Shown piece after piece: positions 42,313 through 50,660 of a stretch of DNA of 64,000 bases. The notes under the pieces were generated by a model. The model saw nothing but the letters and a program-made list of their open reading frames with translations, had not been told where the DNA came from and made no database searches. The translations under genes were made by a program, and so were the position numbers. Position 1 is the first letter of the stretch; every line of letters begins with the position of its first letter. The stretch covers positions 128,698-192,697 of the forward strand of contig NZ_LMCT01000072.1 in the NCBI RefSeq assembly GCF_001424875.1, written 5' to 3'. The stretch is from Kitasatospora sp. Root107. Lineage in GTDB: Bacteria; Actinomycetota; Actinomycetes; Streptomycetales; Streptomycetaceae.

Positions 42313-43547
42313 GCGGGTGCTGCTCCGTCACTGTCGAGGTGGAGGCGGGTGTGGACGTTCCAGCCGCCGCCGGGGAGCGGTCCGGCGCGCAGTGTCCCGC
42401 CGTAGGCGGCCGAGCGCTCGCGCATGCCGGGGATGCCCTGGCCGGACGGGGCTGACGGGGTGTCGGCGGGAGAGGACGGGCCGGGGCCGTTGTCGGTGAT
42501 GTCCACGGTGACGGTTGCGGCGGAGCACCGTATCCGGACATCGGCGCGGGTGCCCGCGGGAGTGTGTTTGAGGGTGTTGGTCGACGCTTCCTGTACCAGG
42601 CGGTAGACGGTCAGTTGGGCGGTGGCGGGCACGTGGGTGTAGCTGCCGAGGATGTCGAGGCGGGTCGGCAGCCCGGCGGCGCGCATCCGGTCGGCGAGGG
42701 CATCGAGTTGGGCGATGCCGGGCAGCGGGTGGCGTTGCGCGTCGGGTTCGTCGGTCCGCAGGATGCCGAGCGAGCGCCGCATGTCGGTCAGGGCCTGCCG
42801 GCCGGTCTCGGAGACCTGGAGCATCGCGGTGGTGGTCTTGTCGGGTGACCGGTGCTGCGTCTGGACGGCGGCGTCGGTGAGGGCGACCATGACGGACAGG
42901 TTGTGGGTGACGATGTCGTGCATCTCCCGGGCGATGCGGGTCCGTTCCTCGGCGACGGCCAGTCGTGCCTGCTGGTCCTGGTGTTGTTCCAGGCGTGCGG
43001 CCCGTTCCTCCAGGGCGGCGAGGTAGGCGCGCGCGGTCCGCGCGTTCGTGCCCAGGGCGACGGTGGCGACGACGGTCGCGGTCAGTGCGACGAAGGGGGC
43101 CAGGAATGCGCCTTCGGTCGCCCAGCGCAGGCACGCCAGCAGGGCCCCGCCCTCGACGACGGCGCCGGCGACGAGCGTCGCGCGTCTGCCCGAGTGCGCG
43201 GCCACCGTGTACAGGGACACCAACAGGGCGACGTCCGCCGGCAGTTGAATGCCCGCCAGCCACTGGACGATGGCTGCGGCGGCGACGGCGCCGAACACCG
43301 TGCGCGGGGCCCGCTGCCGCCACAGCAGGGGCAGCGTGAGGGCGACGGTGAGGGCCGCGGCCGGCGGGAGCTCGTGCGGCGCACGCGTGGCCGCGACATG
43401 GAGCAGGAGCAGGGGTAGCAGCAGGAGCGGCGTGGGCGACAGCGCCGGTCCCGTCGCCCGCCCGGATGTCGTCGCCTGCTGTGCGCGGTCCCGGTGGCGT
43501 ACCGGGTGGGCATTGTCGTGCCCTGCGGCAGCCTCCGTCATCACCAT
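42309..43547 (-). CDS. Sensor histidine kinase (HisKA_3 type)
   Basis: A 412-residue kinase. Four or five membrane helices occupy about residues 30-165 (PLLLLPLLLLHVAATRAPHE, AAALTVALTLPLLW, PADVALLVSLYTVAAH, FLAPFVALTATVVATVALG). The HisKA_3 helix is LAVAEERTRIAREMHDIVTHNLSVMVAL (phospho-His in EMHDIV), and HATPase_c has LVQEASTNTLKHTPAG, DNGPG and GQGIPGMRERSAAYGG. ATG 43547 is used; a longer frame to 43826 would cross the inverted repeat and has no ribosome binding site. Divergent from the hydrolase at 43814. Confidence 0.88.
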   Translation of the reverse strand: MVMTEAAAGHDNAHPVRHRDRAQQATTSGRATGPALSPTPLLLLPLLLLHVAATRAPHELPPAAALTVALTLPLLWRQRAPRTVFGAVAAAAIVQWLAGIQLPADVALLVSLYTVAAHSGRRATLVAGAVVEGGALLACLRWATEGAFLAPFVALTATVVATVALGTNARTARAYLAALEERAARLEQHQDQQARLAVAEERTRIAREMHDIVTHNLSVMVALTDAAVQTQHRSPDKTTTAMLQVSETGRQALTDMRRSLGILRTDEPDAQRHPLPGIAQLDALADRMRAAGLPTRLDILGSYTHVPATAQLTVYRLVQEASTNTLKHTPAGTRADVRIRCSAATVTVDITDNGPGPSSPADTPSAPSGQGIPGMRERSAAYGGTLRAGPLPGGGWNVHTRLHLDSDGAAPA

Positions 43548-43666
43548 GTCCCTGTCGATGTCCTGCCGATGCGGCCCCCTGCGTCCCCGCGCTGCCGTGC
43601 TCCGTCCTGCCACGGTAGGTGGCGGGGGCGGTGGCGCACATGCGTCCGTCGTCGGAGGACACCGCG

Positions 43667-43718
43667 CCGGAGTACGACCGCAGGAGGAGCCCGGGTACAT
43701 CCTGCGGTCGTACTCCGG
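43667..43718. promoter_or_regulatory. 19-bp perfect inverted repeat in divergent promoter
   Basis: CCGGAGTACGACCGCAGGA and its exact complement flank a 14-base spacer. It lies 120 bases upstream of the kinase and 96 bases upstream of the hydrolase gene. Size and place suit a dimer or tetramer site of the adjacent response regulator controlling both directions; a cruciform or RNA hairpin is the alternative. Confidence 0.65.
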
Positions 43719-43813
43719 CCGCCCTTTCGGGGTGTCCGTCTGCGACTGGGGTGGCATGCGCCGGAGACCGCGGGCCGATGTGCCACCGTGTGCGCCGCTT
43801 CGAGGATGGCGGG

Positions 43814-45313
43814 GTGACCGAGACAATCGCGGGACTGTCCATGTCCCTTCCGGAGTTCCTTGCCGTGCTGGGCGCCGTCGCGCTGGTGGTGGCGCGCTGG
43901 CTTCCCCCTGCCGCCCGTCCGCGCGTCACGATCGCGGCGGGGGCGTTGTTCGTGCTGTCTGTGATCGTGCTGGGTGCGGTGGGGATCCGTTGGCAGTTGC
44001 TCCCGGTGCCGGCGGGTGGTGCCGTCGCGCTGCCCTTCGCCCTCTCCCCGCTGCTCCGAACGCTCCGGCGCCGTCCCGGCCGGCCGGCGTGGCGGGCGCG
44101 GTGGTGGCTGGCGTTGCCGGGGTCGGCGGCCTGCCTTGGTCTGATCGCCGCCGGGCCGGTGGCTGCCTGGGCGTTTCCCGTGCCCGTGTTTCCCGAGCCG
44201 TCGGGCTCCTTCGCCGTCGGCACCCGGGTGATCCAGTGGACCAACCCGAACCGCCCCGAGACCTTCACCGCCGACCCGGACGACCGGCGCACGGTCGTGG
44301 TCCAGCTCTGGTATCCCGCGCAGAAGAGCCCCGCGGGCGCGCAGCGGGCCCAGTACCTCGGACGTACGGAGCAGGAGGCGCGCACCGTCTCCGATGCCCT
44401 GGCCGGTGCCGTCGGCCTGCCCGGCTTCCTGGTCGACGGCGTACCGCAGGCCCGCACCCACGCGGTCTTCAACGCCCCGGTGGCCGGTGGGGGCGAACGG
44501 TTCCCCGTCGTGCTGTTCTCTCCCGGAGCGGGCGGGGTGCGCACCCAGAACACCGCTTGGGCGGAGGAACTGGCCGGCCACGGCTACGTGGTGGCCGCCC
44601 TCGACCACCCGTACGACTCCGCGGCGGTCGTCCTGGACGACGGCCGGATCATCCGCGCCGTGACCGCCTCCACCGGCGACCGGGAGGCGGACGAGGAGCT
44701 CGCGGCCGGCTGGACGGCCGTCAGGGCCGCCGACCTCGGCTTCGTCCTCACCCAGCTGGAGGGCCTGGACCGCGGCGCGATCGTCGCCCCGCTGGTCGGA
44801 AGTGACCCGTCGACCGGACGCGACCCGCTGGCCGGACGTCTGGACACCGGCCGGGCCGCGGTGACCGGCCACTCCATGGGCGGTGCCGCCGCCCTGCAGG
44901 CAGTCCGGCAGGACCCCCGGTTCGCCGCCGTCATCGACCTGGACGGCTACCCCCACGGCCCCGCCTCCCCGGCCCTCCACCAGCCGGTGCTCGCACTCAC
45001 CCAGGCCATCACCCCGAGCACCGACCCGCGATACCTGCCCCGCCTCACCGAGGCCCTCGCATCCGACACCGCGACGAGCTACCGGCTCACCGTCCCCGGC
45101 GCCGCCCACCTCACCTTCATGGACGGCCCGCTGTACCTGCCGCCGGTGCCCTCGATCGTCGGTTCCCTGGGCCGCACCGGGAGCCCCCGCGTCGTCGCCG
45201 CAACCACGCTCGCCTTCCTGGACGCCACGCTGCGGCACGCGCCCGGCGACCTGGCCGGCGCGCTGTCGGCGTACGGCAGCCTCAGCGTCTACCGCCCGGA
45301 CGACCCCCGCTGA
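43814..45313 (+). CDS. Membrane-anchored alpha/beta hydrolase (PAF-acetylhydrolase-like)
   Basis: A 499-residue protein. Three or four membrane helices occupy the first 130 residues (SLPEFLAVLGAVALVVARWL, VTIAAGALFVLSVIVLGAVG, WWLALPGSAACLGLIAAG). The extracytoplasmic domain resembles platelet-activating-factor acetylhydrolase II: RTVVVQLWYPAQ, RFPVVLFSPGAGGVRTQNTAWAEELAGHGYVVAALDHPYDS, the nucleophile elbow VTGHSMGGAAAL, AVIDLDGYPHG and AHLTFMDGPLY (catalytic His). It likely hydrolyses a lipid or ester outside the membrane. GTG 43814 is chosen; an ATG at 43841 would drop nine residues. Divergent from the two-component system, suggesting an envelope-stress target. Confidence 0.82.
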   Translation: MTETIAGLSMSLPEFLAVLGAVALVVARWLPPAARPRVTIAAGALFVLSVIVLGAVGIRWQLLPVPAGGAVALPFALSPLLRTLRRRPGRPAWRARWWLALPGSAACLGLIAAGPVAAWAFPVPVFPEPSGSFAVGTRVIQWTNPNRPETFTADPDDRRTVVVQLWYPAQKSPAGAQRAQYLGRTEQEARTVSDALAGAVGLPGFLVDGVPQARTHAVFNAPVAGGGERFPVVLFSPGAGGVRTQNTAWAEELAGHGYVVAALDHPYDSAAVVLDDGRIIRAVTASTGDREADEELAAGWTAVRAADLGFVLTQLEGLDRGAIVAPLVGSDPSTGRDPLAGRLDTGRAAVTGHSMGGAAALQAVRQDPRFAAVIDLDGYPHGPASPALHQPVLALTQAITPSTDPRYLPRLTEALASDTATSYRLTVPGAAHLTFMDGPLYLPPVPSIVGSLGRTGSPRVVAATTLAFLDATLRHAPGDLAGALSAYGSLSVYRPDDPR

Positions 45314-45469
45314 CCGGCCGCACCGCCCACCGGCCCACCGTCCGGCGCTGCGCTCGACCTCTGCCCGTCCCTGCGCTGCTTCCGCAGAGAGCTGCTCGCC
45401 TGGCCGGGTCAGGTCAACGGCGTGTCGGGCTGCTGTCCCGGCCGACACCCGGAGAACCAGTTCCGGGAA

Positions 45470-46588
45470 TCAGGCCGCGGCGAACTCCTTCTCGCGGGCC
45501 GGTGTCTTGACCTTGGGCTTCTTGTTCGGCAGCGAGAGCCGGAAGACCTTGTGCCACGCGGAGAACACCTGCTTGGGCAGCGGCCCGGTGACGTACTCCA
45601 GCTCGTACTTTTCGAACAGCGCGCGCACCTTCACCGCGACTTCGGCGTACCGGTTGCTCGGCAGGTCCGGGAACAGGTGATGCTCGATCTGGTGAGACAG
45701 GTTGCCCGTCATGAAGTGCATGGCCCTGCTGCCGCTGATGTTCGCCGAGCCCATCATCTGGCGCAGGTACCACTGGCCGCGCGTCTCGCCCTTGACCGAC
45801 TGGCGCTCGAAGACCTGTACGCCCTCGGGGAAGTGCCCGCACATGATCACCGAGTGGGTCCAGATGTTGCGGACCAGGTTCGCGGTGAACGTGGCGGCGA
45901 GCGTGGTGAGGAACGACGGGCCCGACAGCAGCGGGTGGATCACGTAGTCCTTGAGCACCTGCTTGCGGATCTTGCGGCCCACGGCCTTGGCCCGCGCGCG
46001 GAACTCCGGGTTCCTGCGGCGGCGCTTGTGCAGGTTCTTGGCAAGCTCCAGGTCGTACGCTGCGATGCCGTACTCGAAGAAGCAGGCGTTGATGAAGTTC
46101 CACAGCGGCTGGCCGAGGTGGAACGGGTGCCACTTCTGGTCCTCGTCGACGCGCATGATGCCGTAGCCGAGGTCGTTGTCCTTGCCGATCACGTTGGTGT
46201 ACGTGTGGTGCAGCTCGTTGTGCGAGTGCTTCCACTGCTCGGCCGGCGAGACGTGGTCCCACTCCCAGGTGGTGGAGTGGATCTTCGGGTCCCGCATCCA
46301 GTCCCACTGGCCGTGCAGGATGTTGTGGCCGATCTCCATGTTGTCCATGATCTTCGCCACGGACAGGCCGGCGGTGCCGAGCAGCCACGCGGGCGGGAAG
46401 ATCGAGAACAGCAGCACGCCCCTGCTGGCCAGCTCGAGCTTGCGCTGCGCCGAGATGACCTTGCGGATGTAGGCGGCGTCTTTCTCGCCGCGGTCGGCGA
46501 TCACCTCGTCGCGGATCGCGTCCAGCTCGCGGCCTAGCTCCTCGATCTGCTCCGCGGTCAGGTGGGCGGTGGGGTCGATAGCGGTCAA
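45470..46588 (-). CDS. Membrane fatty acyl desaturase
   Basis: A 372-residue integral membrane desaturase with the three His boxes: MEIGHNILHGQWDW, HSHNELHHTYTN and LSHQIEHHLFPDLPSNRY. Two hydrophobic regions (LLFSIFPPAWLLGTAGLSV and SFLTTLAATFTANLV) anchor it. It resembles mycobacterial DesA3, the stearoyl-CoA delta-9 desaturase working with an oxidoreductase partner; here the partner gene is directly upstream. The TTG at 46588, seven bases after the reductase stop, is the likely start; an in-frame GTG at 46636 lies within the reductase gene. Role: adjusting membrane unsaturation, using O2 and NADPH electrons. Confidence 0.88.
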   Translation of the reverse strand: MTAIDPTAHLTAEQIEELGRELDAIRDEVIADRGEKDAAYIRKVISAQRKLELASRGVLLFSIFPPAWLLGTAGLSVAKIMDNMEIGHNILHGQWDWMRDPKIHSTTWEWDHVSPAEQWKHSHNELHHTYTNVIGKDNDLGYGIMRVDEDQKWHPFHLGQPLWNFINACFFEYGIAAYDLELAKNLHKRRRRNPEFRARAKAVGRKIRKQVLKDYVIHPLLSGPSFLTTLAATFTANLVRNIWTHSVIMCGHFPEGVQVFERQSVKGETRGQWYLRQMMGSANISGSRAMHFMTGNLSHQIEHHLFPDLPSNRYAEVAVKVRALFEKYELEYVTGPLPKQVFSAWHKVFRLSLPNKKPKVKTPAREKEFAAA

Positions 46589-46595
46589 GGTGCTT

Positions 46596-47651
46596 CTACC
46601 GTTCGATGTCGCAGGGGCCCGCCGCGGCGGACACACAGGTCTGGATGAGGACGCCCGGCTCGGCCTCGGTGATCTCGCCGGTGCGCAGGTCGCGGACGGC
46701 GCCCGCCTTGAGCGGCGTGACGCAGCCGAAGCAGATGCCCATGCGGCACCCGGAGGGCATGAGTACGCCGGCCTCCTCGCCGACGTCCAGCAACGGCGTG
46801 GCGCCGTCCGCGCCGACGGTCTTGCCGGTGGCGCTGAACGTGACTTCGCCGCCGTCGCCGGCGACGACGATGCGGGGGCGGAAGCGTTCGGTGTGCAGGC
46901 GCTCTTGGACGCCGTGCTCGGTCCAGTGCTCCTCTGCGGCGTCGAGCAGGCCCGCGGGCCCGCAGGCCCAGGTCTCGCGCTCGGCCCAGTCGGGCACGAG
47001 TTCGCCGAGACGGGCGATGTCGAGCCTGCCGTCTGTGTCGGTGTGCACCTCGGTGAGGCGCAGGTTCTTGTCCGCGACCAGGTCGTGCAGTTCGTTGCGG
47101 AAGATCACGTCTTGCGGCTGCGGCGCGCAGTGGACCATGACGACGTCGTCGAACTCGGTGTCGCGCAGCATGCCCATCACGGGCGTGATGCCGCTGCCGG
47201 CCGTCAGGTAGAGCACCTTGGCGGGCTTGGCATGCGGCAGCACGAAGTCACCGGTCGGCTGGTCGAGCTGGATCAGCGTGCCCGGTGTCGCCCTATGGAC
47301 GAGGTGGTTGCTGACCTTGCCGTCCGGGATCGCCTTCACGGTGATCGTGATGCGGCCGTCCTGGCGGTCTGTCGGTGAGGTGATGGAGTAGGCACGCCAC
47401 AGGCGCCTCCCGTCGACGTCGACCCCGATCCGCATGTACTGACCGGCAGTGTGGCCGCGCCAGCCCCGTCCCGGCCTGATCACGACGGTCGCGGCGTCAC
47501 CCGTCTCGGGGTGCACGGCCTCGATGCGCCCACGCAGGTCGGCGCCCGCACGCAGCGGGCTGACCAGGTCGAGGTAGTCCGACGGCAGCAGCGGCGTCGT
47601 GACCATCTCCAGCAGTTTCCACGCCCTGCTGCGGAGGGCTGTACTCGTCAT
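46596..47651 (-). CDS. Ferredoxin reductase with C-terminal [2Fe-2S] domain
   Basis: A 351-residue flavoprotein: GHTAGQYMRIGVDVDGRRLWRAYSITSPT (FAD), KVLYLTAGSGITPVMGMLRD and TWACGPAGLLD (NADPH), then a ferredoxin domain PSGCRMGICFGCVTPLKAGAVRD ... LIQTCVSAA (four Cys). It corresponds to the oxidoreductase partner (Rv3230c-like) that feeds electrons to DesA3-type desaturases. ATG 47651 is used rather than a GTG 32 codons upstream, which would cover the divergent promoter. It is the first gene of the desaturase operon. Confidence 0.9.
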   Translation of the reverse strand: MTSTALRSRAWKLLEMVTTPLLPSDYLDLVSPLRAGADLRGRIEAVHPETGDAATVVIRPGRGWRGHTAGQYMRIGVDVDGRRLWRAYSITSPTDRQDGRITITVKAIPDGKVSNHLVHRATPGTLIQLDQPTGDFVLPHAKPAKVLYLTAGSGITPVMGMLRDTEFDDVVMVHCAPQPQDVIFRNELHDLVADKNLRLTEVHTDTDGRLDIARLGELVPDWAERETWACGPAGLLDAAEEHWTEHGVQERLHTERFRPRIVVAGDGGEVTFSATGKTVGADGATPLLDVGEEAGVLMPSGCRMGICFGCVTPLKAGAVRDLRTGEITEAEPGVLIQTCVSAAAGPCDIER

Positions 47652-47672
47652 GACTCCAGCTTGCTGCGCCTC

Positions 47673-47703
47673 AGGGCGTAAAGTCCTGACCGTAGGACGT
47701 AAA
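47673..47703. promoter_or_regulatory. Direct repeats spaced 21 bp in divergent promoter
   Basis: AGGGCGTAAA (47673-47682) and AGGACGTAAA (47694-47703) repeat in the same orientation exactly two helical turns apart. Overlapping them is the dyad GTCCT-N6-AGGAC (47683-47698). The site lies between the desaturase operon and the PucR-type regulator gene, and is a candidate operator for it. Confidence 0.55.
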
Positions 47704-47738
47704 TCTGATCGGCTGAATTGTTCGCAGGGAACAAGAAC

Positions 47739-48878
47739 GTGAGCCATGCAATCCGGAGGGCCAGCGAGCTGGTCCTGGACGAGACGACGGTCACCGCGCT
47801 TCGGGCCGCGCTGACGGCCACCGCCGACGAGGTCGTCGAGGCGATCATTGACGAGGTCCCTCCCTACGCCAACGCCCTTTCAGGCCGCATGGGCGGCACC
47901 ATCCGCCAAGCCGTCCGCACCGCCCTGGGGCATTACCTGGACCTCGCGAGCGGGAACGTCACCGGCGGTGACGCCGGCGACGCCGCCTACGATCTGGGCC
48001 GCGGCGAGGTGCGCGACGGCCGTTCGATGGACGCACTGCTCAGCGCCTACCGCGTCGGCGCCCGGGTGGCCTGGCGATGCCTGGCAGCGGGTGCCGTACC
48101 CGCAGGTCTGCCCGCCGCCGAGGTCGCCAAGTTCGCCGAGCTGACCTTCGCCTACATCGACGAGCTCTCCGCCGCGAGCGCCGCGGGCCATGCCGACGAA
48201 CTGGCCGCCCGGGGCAGGGCCCACGAGCGCCACCTGGAACACCTGGCCCGCGATCTCCTCGCCGGCGCGAGCCCGGACGTGCTGCTGGCCGCTGTTCAAC
48301 GGGCCGGGTGGCAGACCCCGGTTTCGCTGACCGCGGTCCTGCTGCCCGCAGCCCAGGCCCGGCCTGCCTATCGCGTGCTCGACCCGAGCACTCTCGTCCT
48401 CGACGATCTGCCGGACGCCACCGGTGTGCTGCTCGTCCCCGATGCCGACCGACCACACCTCTTGCGGCAGCTGACCGACCGCACCGCCGTGGTCGGCCCG
48501 GCACGGCCATGGACTCGTGCGTCCGCCTCGTACGCACGAGCCGTACGTGCGCGCTCCCTCTCCTCTGAGATTCGCGACACCGAGGACCACCTGCCCGAGC
48601 TGGTGCTGAGCGCCGACATGGACGCGTTCGCAGACCTGCGTACCCGAGCCCTCGCGCCGTTGCGGACCGTGCCTGTCGCGACCGCACGGCGGCTGGAGGA
48701 GACGTTGCGGGCGTGGCTGCTGCACCAGGGCAGGCGGGACGAGGTGGCGGCGGCGTTGTTCGTCCATCCTCAGACAGTCCGGTACCGGATGTCGCAGCTG
48801 CGGGAGCTGTTTCCGGATCTCGCATCGCCGGACCGGGTCCTTGAACTGACCCTGGCGGTGGGTCTTCGGGCCGGCTGA
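47739..48878 (+). CDS. PucR/CdaR-family transcriptional regulator
   Basis: A 379-residue regulator. The C-terminus has the PucR-type helix-turn-helix: RRLEETLRAWLLHQGRRDEVAAALFVHPQTVRYRMSQLRELFPDLASPDRVLELTLAVGLRAG. The N-terminal 150 residues form a helical sensor region (GGTIRQAVRTALGHYLDLASG, DALLSAYRVGARVAWRCLAAG), seen in regulators with an RsbT-like or DUF5-type sensor. GTG 47739 has AGGGA seven bases upstream; a TTG at 47718 is less likely. Divergent from the desaturase operon, which it probably activates or represses in response to a lipid-related signal. Confidence 0.85.
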   Translation: MSHAIRRASELVLDETTVTALRAALTATADEVVEAIIDEVPPYANALSGRMGGTIRQAVRTALGHYLDLASGNVTGGDAGDAAYDLGRGEVRDGRSMDALLSAYRVGARVAWRCLAAGAVPAGLPAAEVAKFAELTFAYIDELSAASAAGHADELAARGRAHERHLEHLARDLLAGASPDVLLAAVQRAGWQTPVSLTAVLLPAAQARPAYRVLDPSTLVLDDLPDATGVLLVPDADRPHLLRQLTDRTAVVGPARPWTRASASYARAVRARSLSSEIRDTEDHLPELVLSADMDAFADLRTRALAPLRTVPVATARRLEETLRAWLLHQGRRDEVAAALFVHPQTVRYRMSQLRELFPDLASPDRVLELTLAVGLRAG

Positions 48879-48937
48879 CGCGTACCGGGAGATCGCCCCC
48901 GGTTCCTGCACCGTCGTCGCGGACCACCCGTGCTGCG

Positions 48938-49675
48938 CTAGACGTCCTTGCGGCTGAGGGACCGCCAGCCACCGTACAGGGCCAGGGCGGCCCAGGCCGC
49001 CATGATCAGCAAGCCGGTCCAGTGGCCGAACCAGATGTTCGGGTCGGTTTCCAGCCGGAAGGCGTACTGGCCGGCCCGGTCCGGCAGGAACTGGGCGACG
49101 GCGCGCACTCCCGGGATGGCGGCCAGCATCACGGTGCCGAGGAAGACCATCGGGGCGAGCAGACCCATCGCGGCGGTGAGGTTGCGCAGCATCGCGGTGA
49201 CGCCGAGGCAGAACAGCACCAGCAGTGGGCAGTACAGCACTCCCACGACGACGCTGCGGACCATGCCGGGGGCGCCGAAGTCGACACCGATCACGTCGTC
49301 CACCGCGAGCAGGCTCCCGGCCGTGCCGGCCAGGCCGACCAGCAGGCCGACGCCGGTGCCGAGCAGGAGCTTGCCGCCGTACAGCAGGCCCCGCCGGGGG
49401 ACGGCGGTGAGCGAGCTGCGGACGGTGCCGGAGTTGTACTCCTGGCCGAGCAGCAGGACGCCGAAGCAGGCGAGCGGCACCTGACCGAAGTTGAAGCCGT
49501 AGTAGATCCCGATGGTCGGGTCCTCGGTCAGCGACGGGTCGATGTCCCCGTAGGCCAGGTGGACGGCCAGCGTGAGGCCGACGCTGAGCAGTACCGACAG
49601 CAGCGGGGTGAACCACTGCGAGCGCAGGGTGGTGAACTTGGTCCACTCGGAGCGGAGCACGGTCACGGTGGTCAT
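48938..49675 (-). CDS. ABC-2 type exporter permease
   Basis: A 245-residue membrane protein with six helices: TVLRSEWTKFTTLRSQWFTPLLSVLLSVGLTLAV at the start (the SEWTKFTTLRS motif is typical of actinobacterial ABC-2 permeases), LLLGQEYNSGTVRSSLTAVPRRGLLYGGKLLL, and VLYCPLLVLFCLGVTAMLRNLTAAMGLLAPMVFLG. ATG 49675 overlaps the ATPase stop. It forms an exporter with the upstream ATPase, probably for lipids, a peptide or an antibiotic. Confidence 0.88.
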   Translation of the reverse strand: MTTVTVLRSEWTKFTTLRSQWFTPLLSVLLSVGLTLAVHLAYGDIDPSLTEDPTIGIYYGFNFGQVPLACFGVLLLGQEYNSGTVRSSLTAVPRRGLLYGGKLLLGTGVGLLVGLAGTAGSLLAVDDVIGVDFGAPGMVRSVVVGVLYCPLLVLFCLGVTAMLRNLTAAMGLLAPMVFLGTVMLAAIPGVRAVAQFLPDRAGQYAFRLETDPNIWFGHWTGLLIMAAWAALALYGGWRSLSRKDV

Positions 49676-50580
49676 GCCGCCACCGCCCGGTACTCGACGC
49701 TGTCCGCCGTCATCCGCATGAAAGCCTCCTCCAGAGAGTCCTGTTGAGCCGCGATCTCGTACAGCACCACGCGGTGGTCGGCCGCGAGGCGGGCGAACTC
49801 CTCGCCGGTCGCGCCGTGCACGTCCCAGGCCCCGCCCTCGGCCGGTTCGGCGGTCAGCTCCGAACTCCGCAGCAGGTCGGCCAACTTGACCGGATCGACG
49901 GCCCGGACCCGGAGCCGGGGGCGGCCGTGCTCGGCGATGAAGTCCGCCGTGCTCGCGTCCGCCAGCAGCCGGCCCCGGCCGATCACCACCAGGTGATCCG
50001 CCGTCAGCGCCATCTCCGACATCAGGTGCGAGGAGACCAGCACCGCCCGGCCCTCGGCGGCCAGACCGCGCAGCAGGGTACGGATCCACCGGATGCCCTC
50101 CGGGTCCAGGCCGTTCACCGGCTCGTCCAGCATCAGCACCGGCGGGTCGCCGAGCAGCGCCGCCGCCACTCCGAGCCGCTGGCGCATCCCGAGCGAGAAG
50201 CCCTTCACCCGCTTGCGGGCCACCTCGCCGAGGCCGACCTGGGTCAGCACCTCGTCGACCCGGCGGTCCGGGATGCCGTTGCTGCGGGACAGGCAGAGCA
50301 GGTGGGCCCGGGCGGTGCGGCCGCCGTGCACGGCGTGGGCGTCGAGCAGTGCGCCCACCCGCCGTAGCGGGTCGGTCAGTTCGGCGTACGGGGTGCCGTC
50401 GATCAGGGCCTGCCCGGCGGTGGGCCGGTCCAGGCCGAGGATCATCCGCATGGTGGTGGTCTTGCCGGCGCCGTTCGGGCCGAGGAAACCGGTCACCTGG
50501 CTGGGGCGTACCTCGAAGCTGAGGCCGTCCACGGCGTGGGTCTCGCCGTAGCTCTTGCTCAGACCCTGGACTTGGATCAC
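49672..50580 (-). CDS. ABC-2 type exporter ATPase
   Basis: A 302-residue ATPase: Walker A GPNGAGKTTTMRMILG, signature FSLGMRQRLGVAAALLG, Walker B VLMLDEPVNGLDPEG, switch His VSSHLMSEM. The C-terminal 90 residues are the typical extension of DrrA/NatA-like exporters (AEHGRPRLRVRAVDPVKLADLLR ... SLEEAFMRMTADSVEYRAVAA). Divergent from the two-component system at 50661; exporter and sensor neighbours suggest drug- or peptide-inducible detoxification. Confidence 0.9.
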   Translation of the reverse strand: MIQVQGLSKSYGETHAVDGLSFEVRPSQVTGFLGPNGAGKTTTMRMILGLDRPTAGQALIDGTPYAELTDPLRRVGALLDAHAVHGGRTARAHLLCLSRSNGIPDRRVDEVLTQVGLGEVARKRVKGFSLGMRQRLGVAAALLGDPPVLMLDEPVNGLDPEGIRWIRTLLRGLAAEGRAVLVSSHLMSEMALTADHLVVIGRGRLLADASTADFIAEHGRPRLRVRAVDPVKLADLLRSSELTAEPAEGGAWDVHGATGEEFARLAADHRVVLYEIAAQQDSLEEAFMRMTADSVEYRAVAA

Positions 50581-50660
50581 GGCTTCCTCCTGTGTCGGTG
50601 GTTGATGGGCTCCATTCCACCGGGACCGGAGGTGCGGGGGATCCCGCCGGGGGTGGGGCG

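Noticed and set aside
48884-48902. Hairpin accggg...cccggt after the PucR-type gene
   Set aside because: Only six base pairs; too weak to call a terminator.
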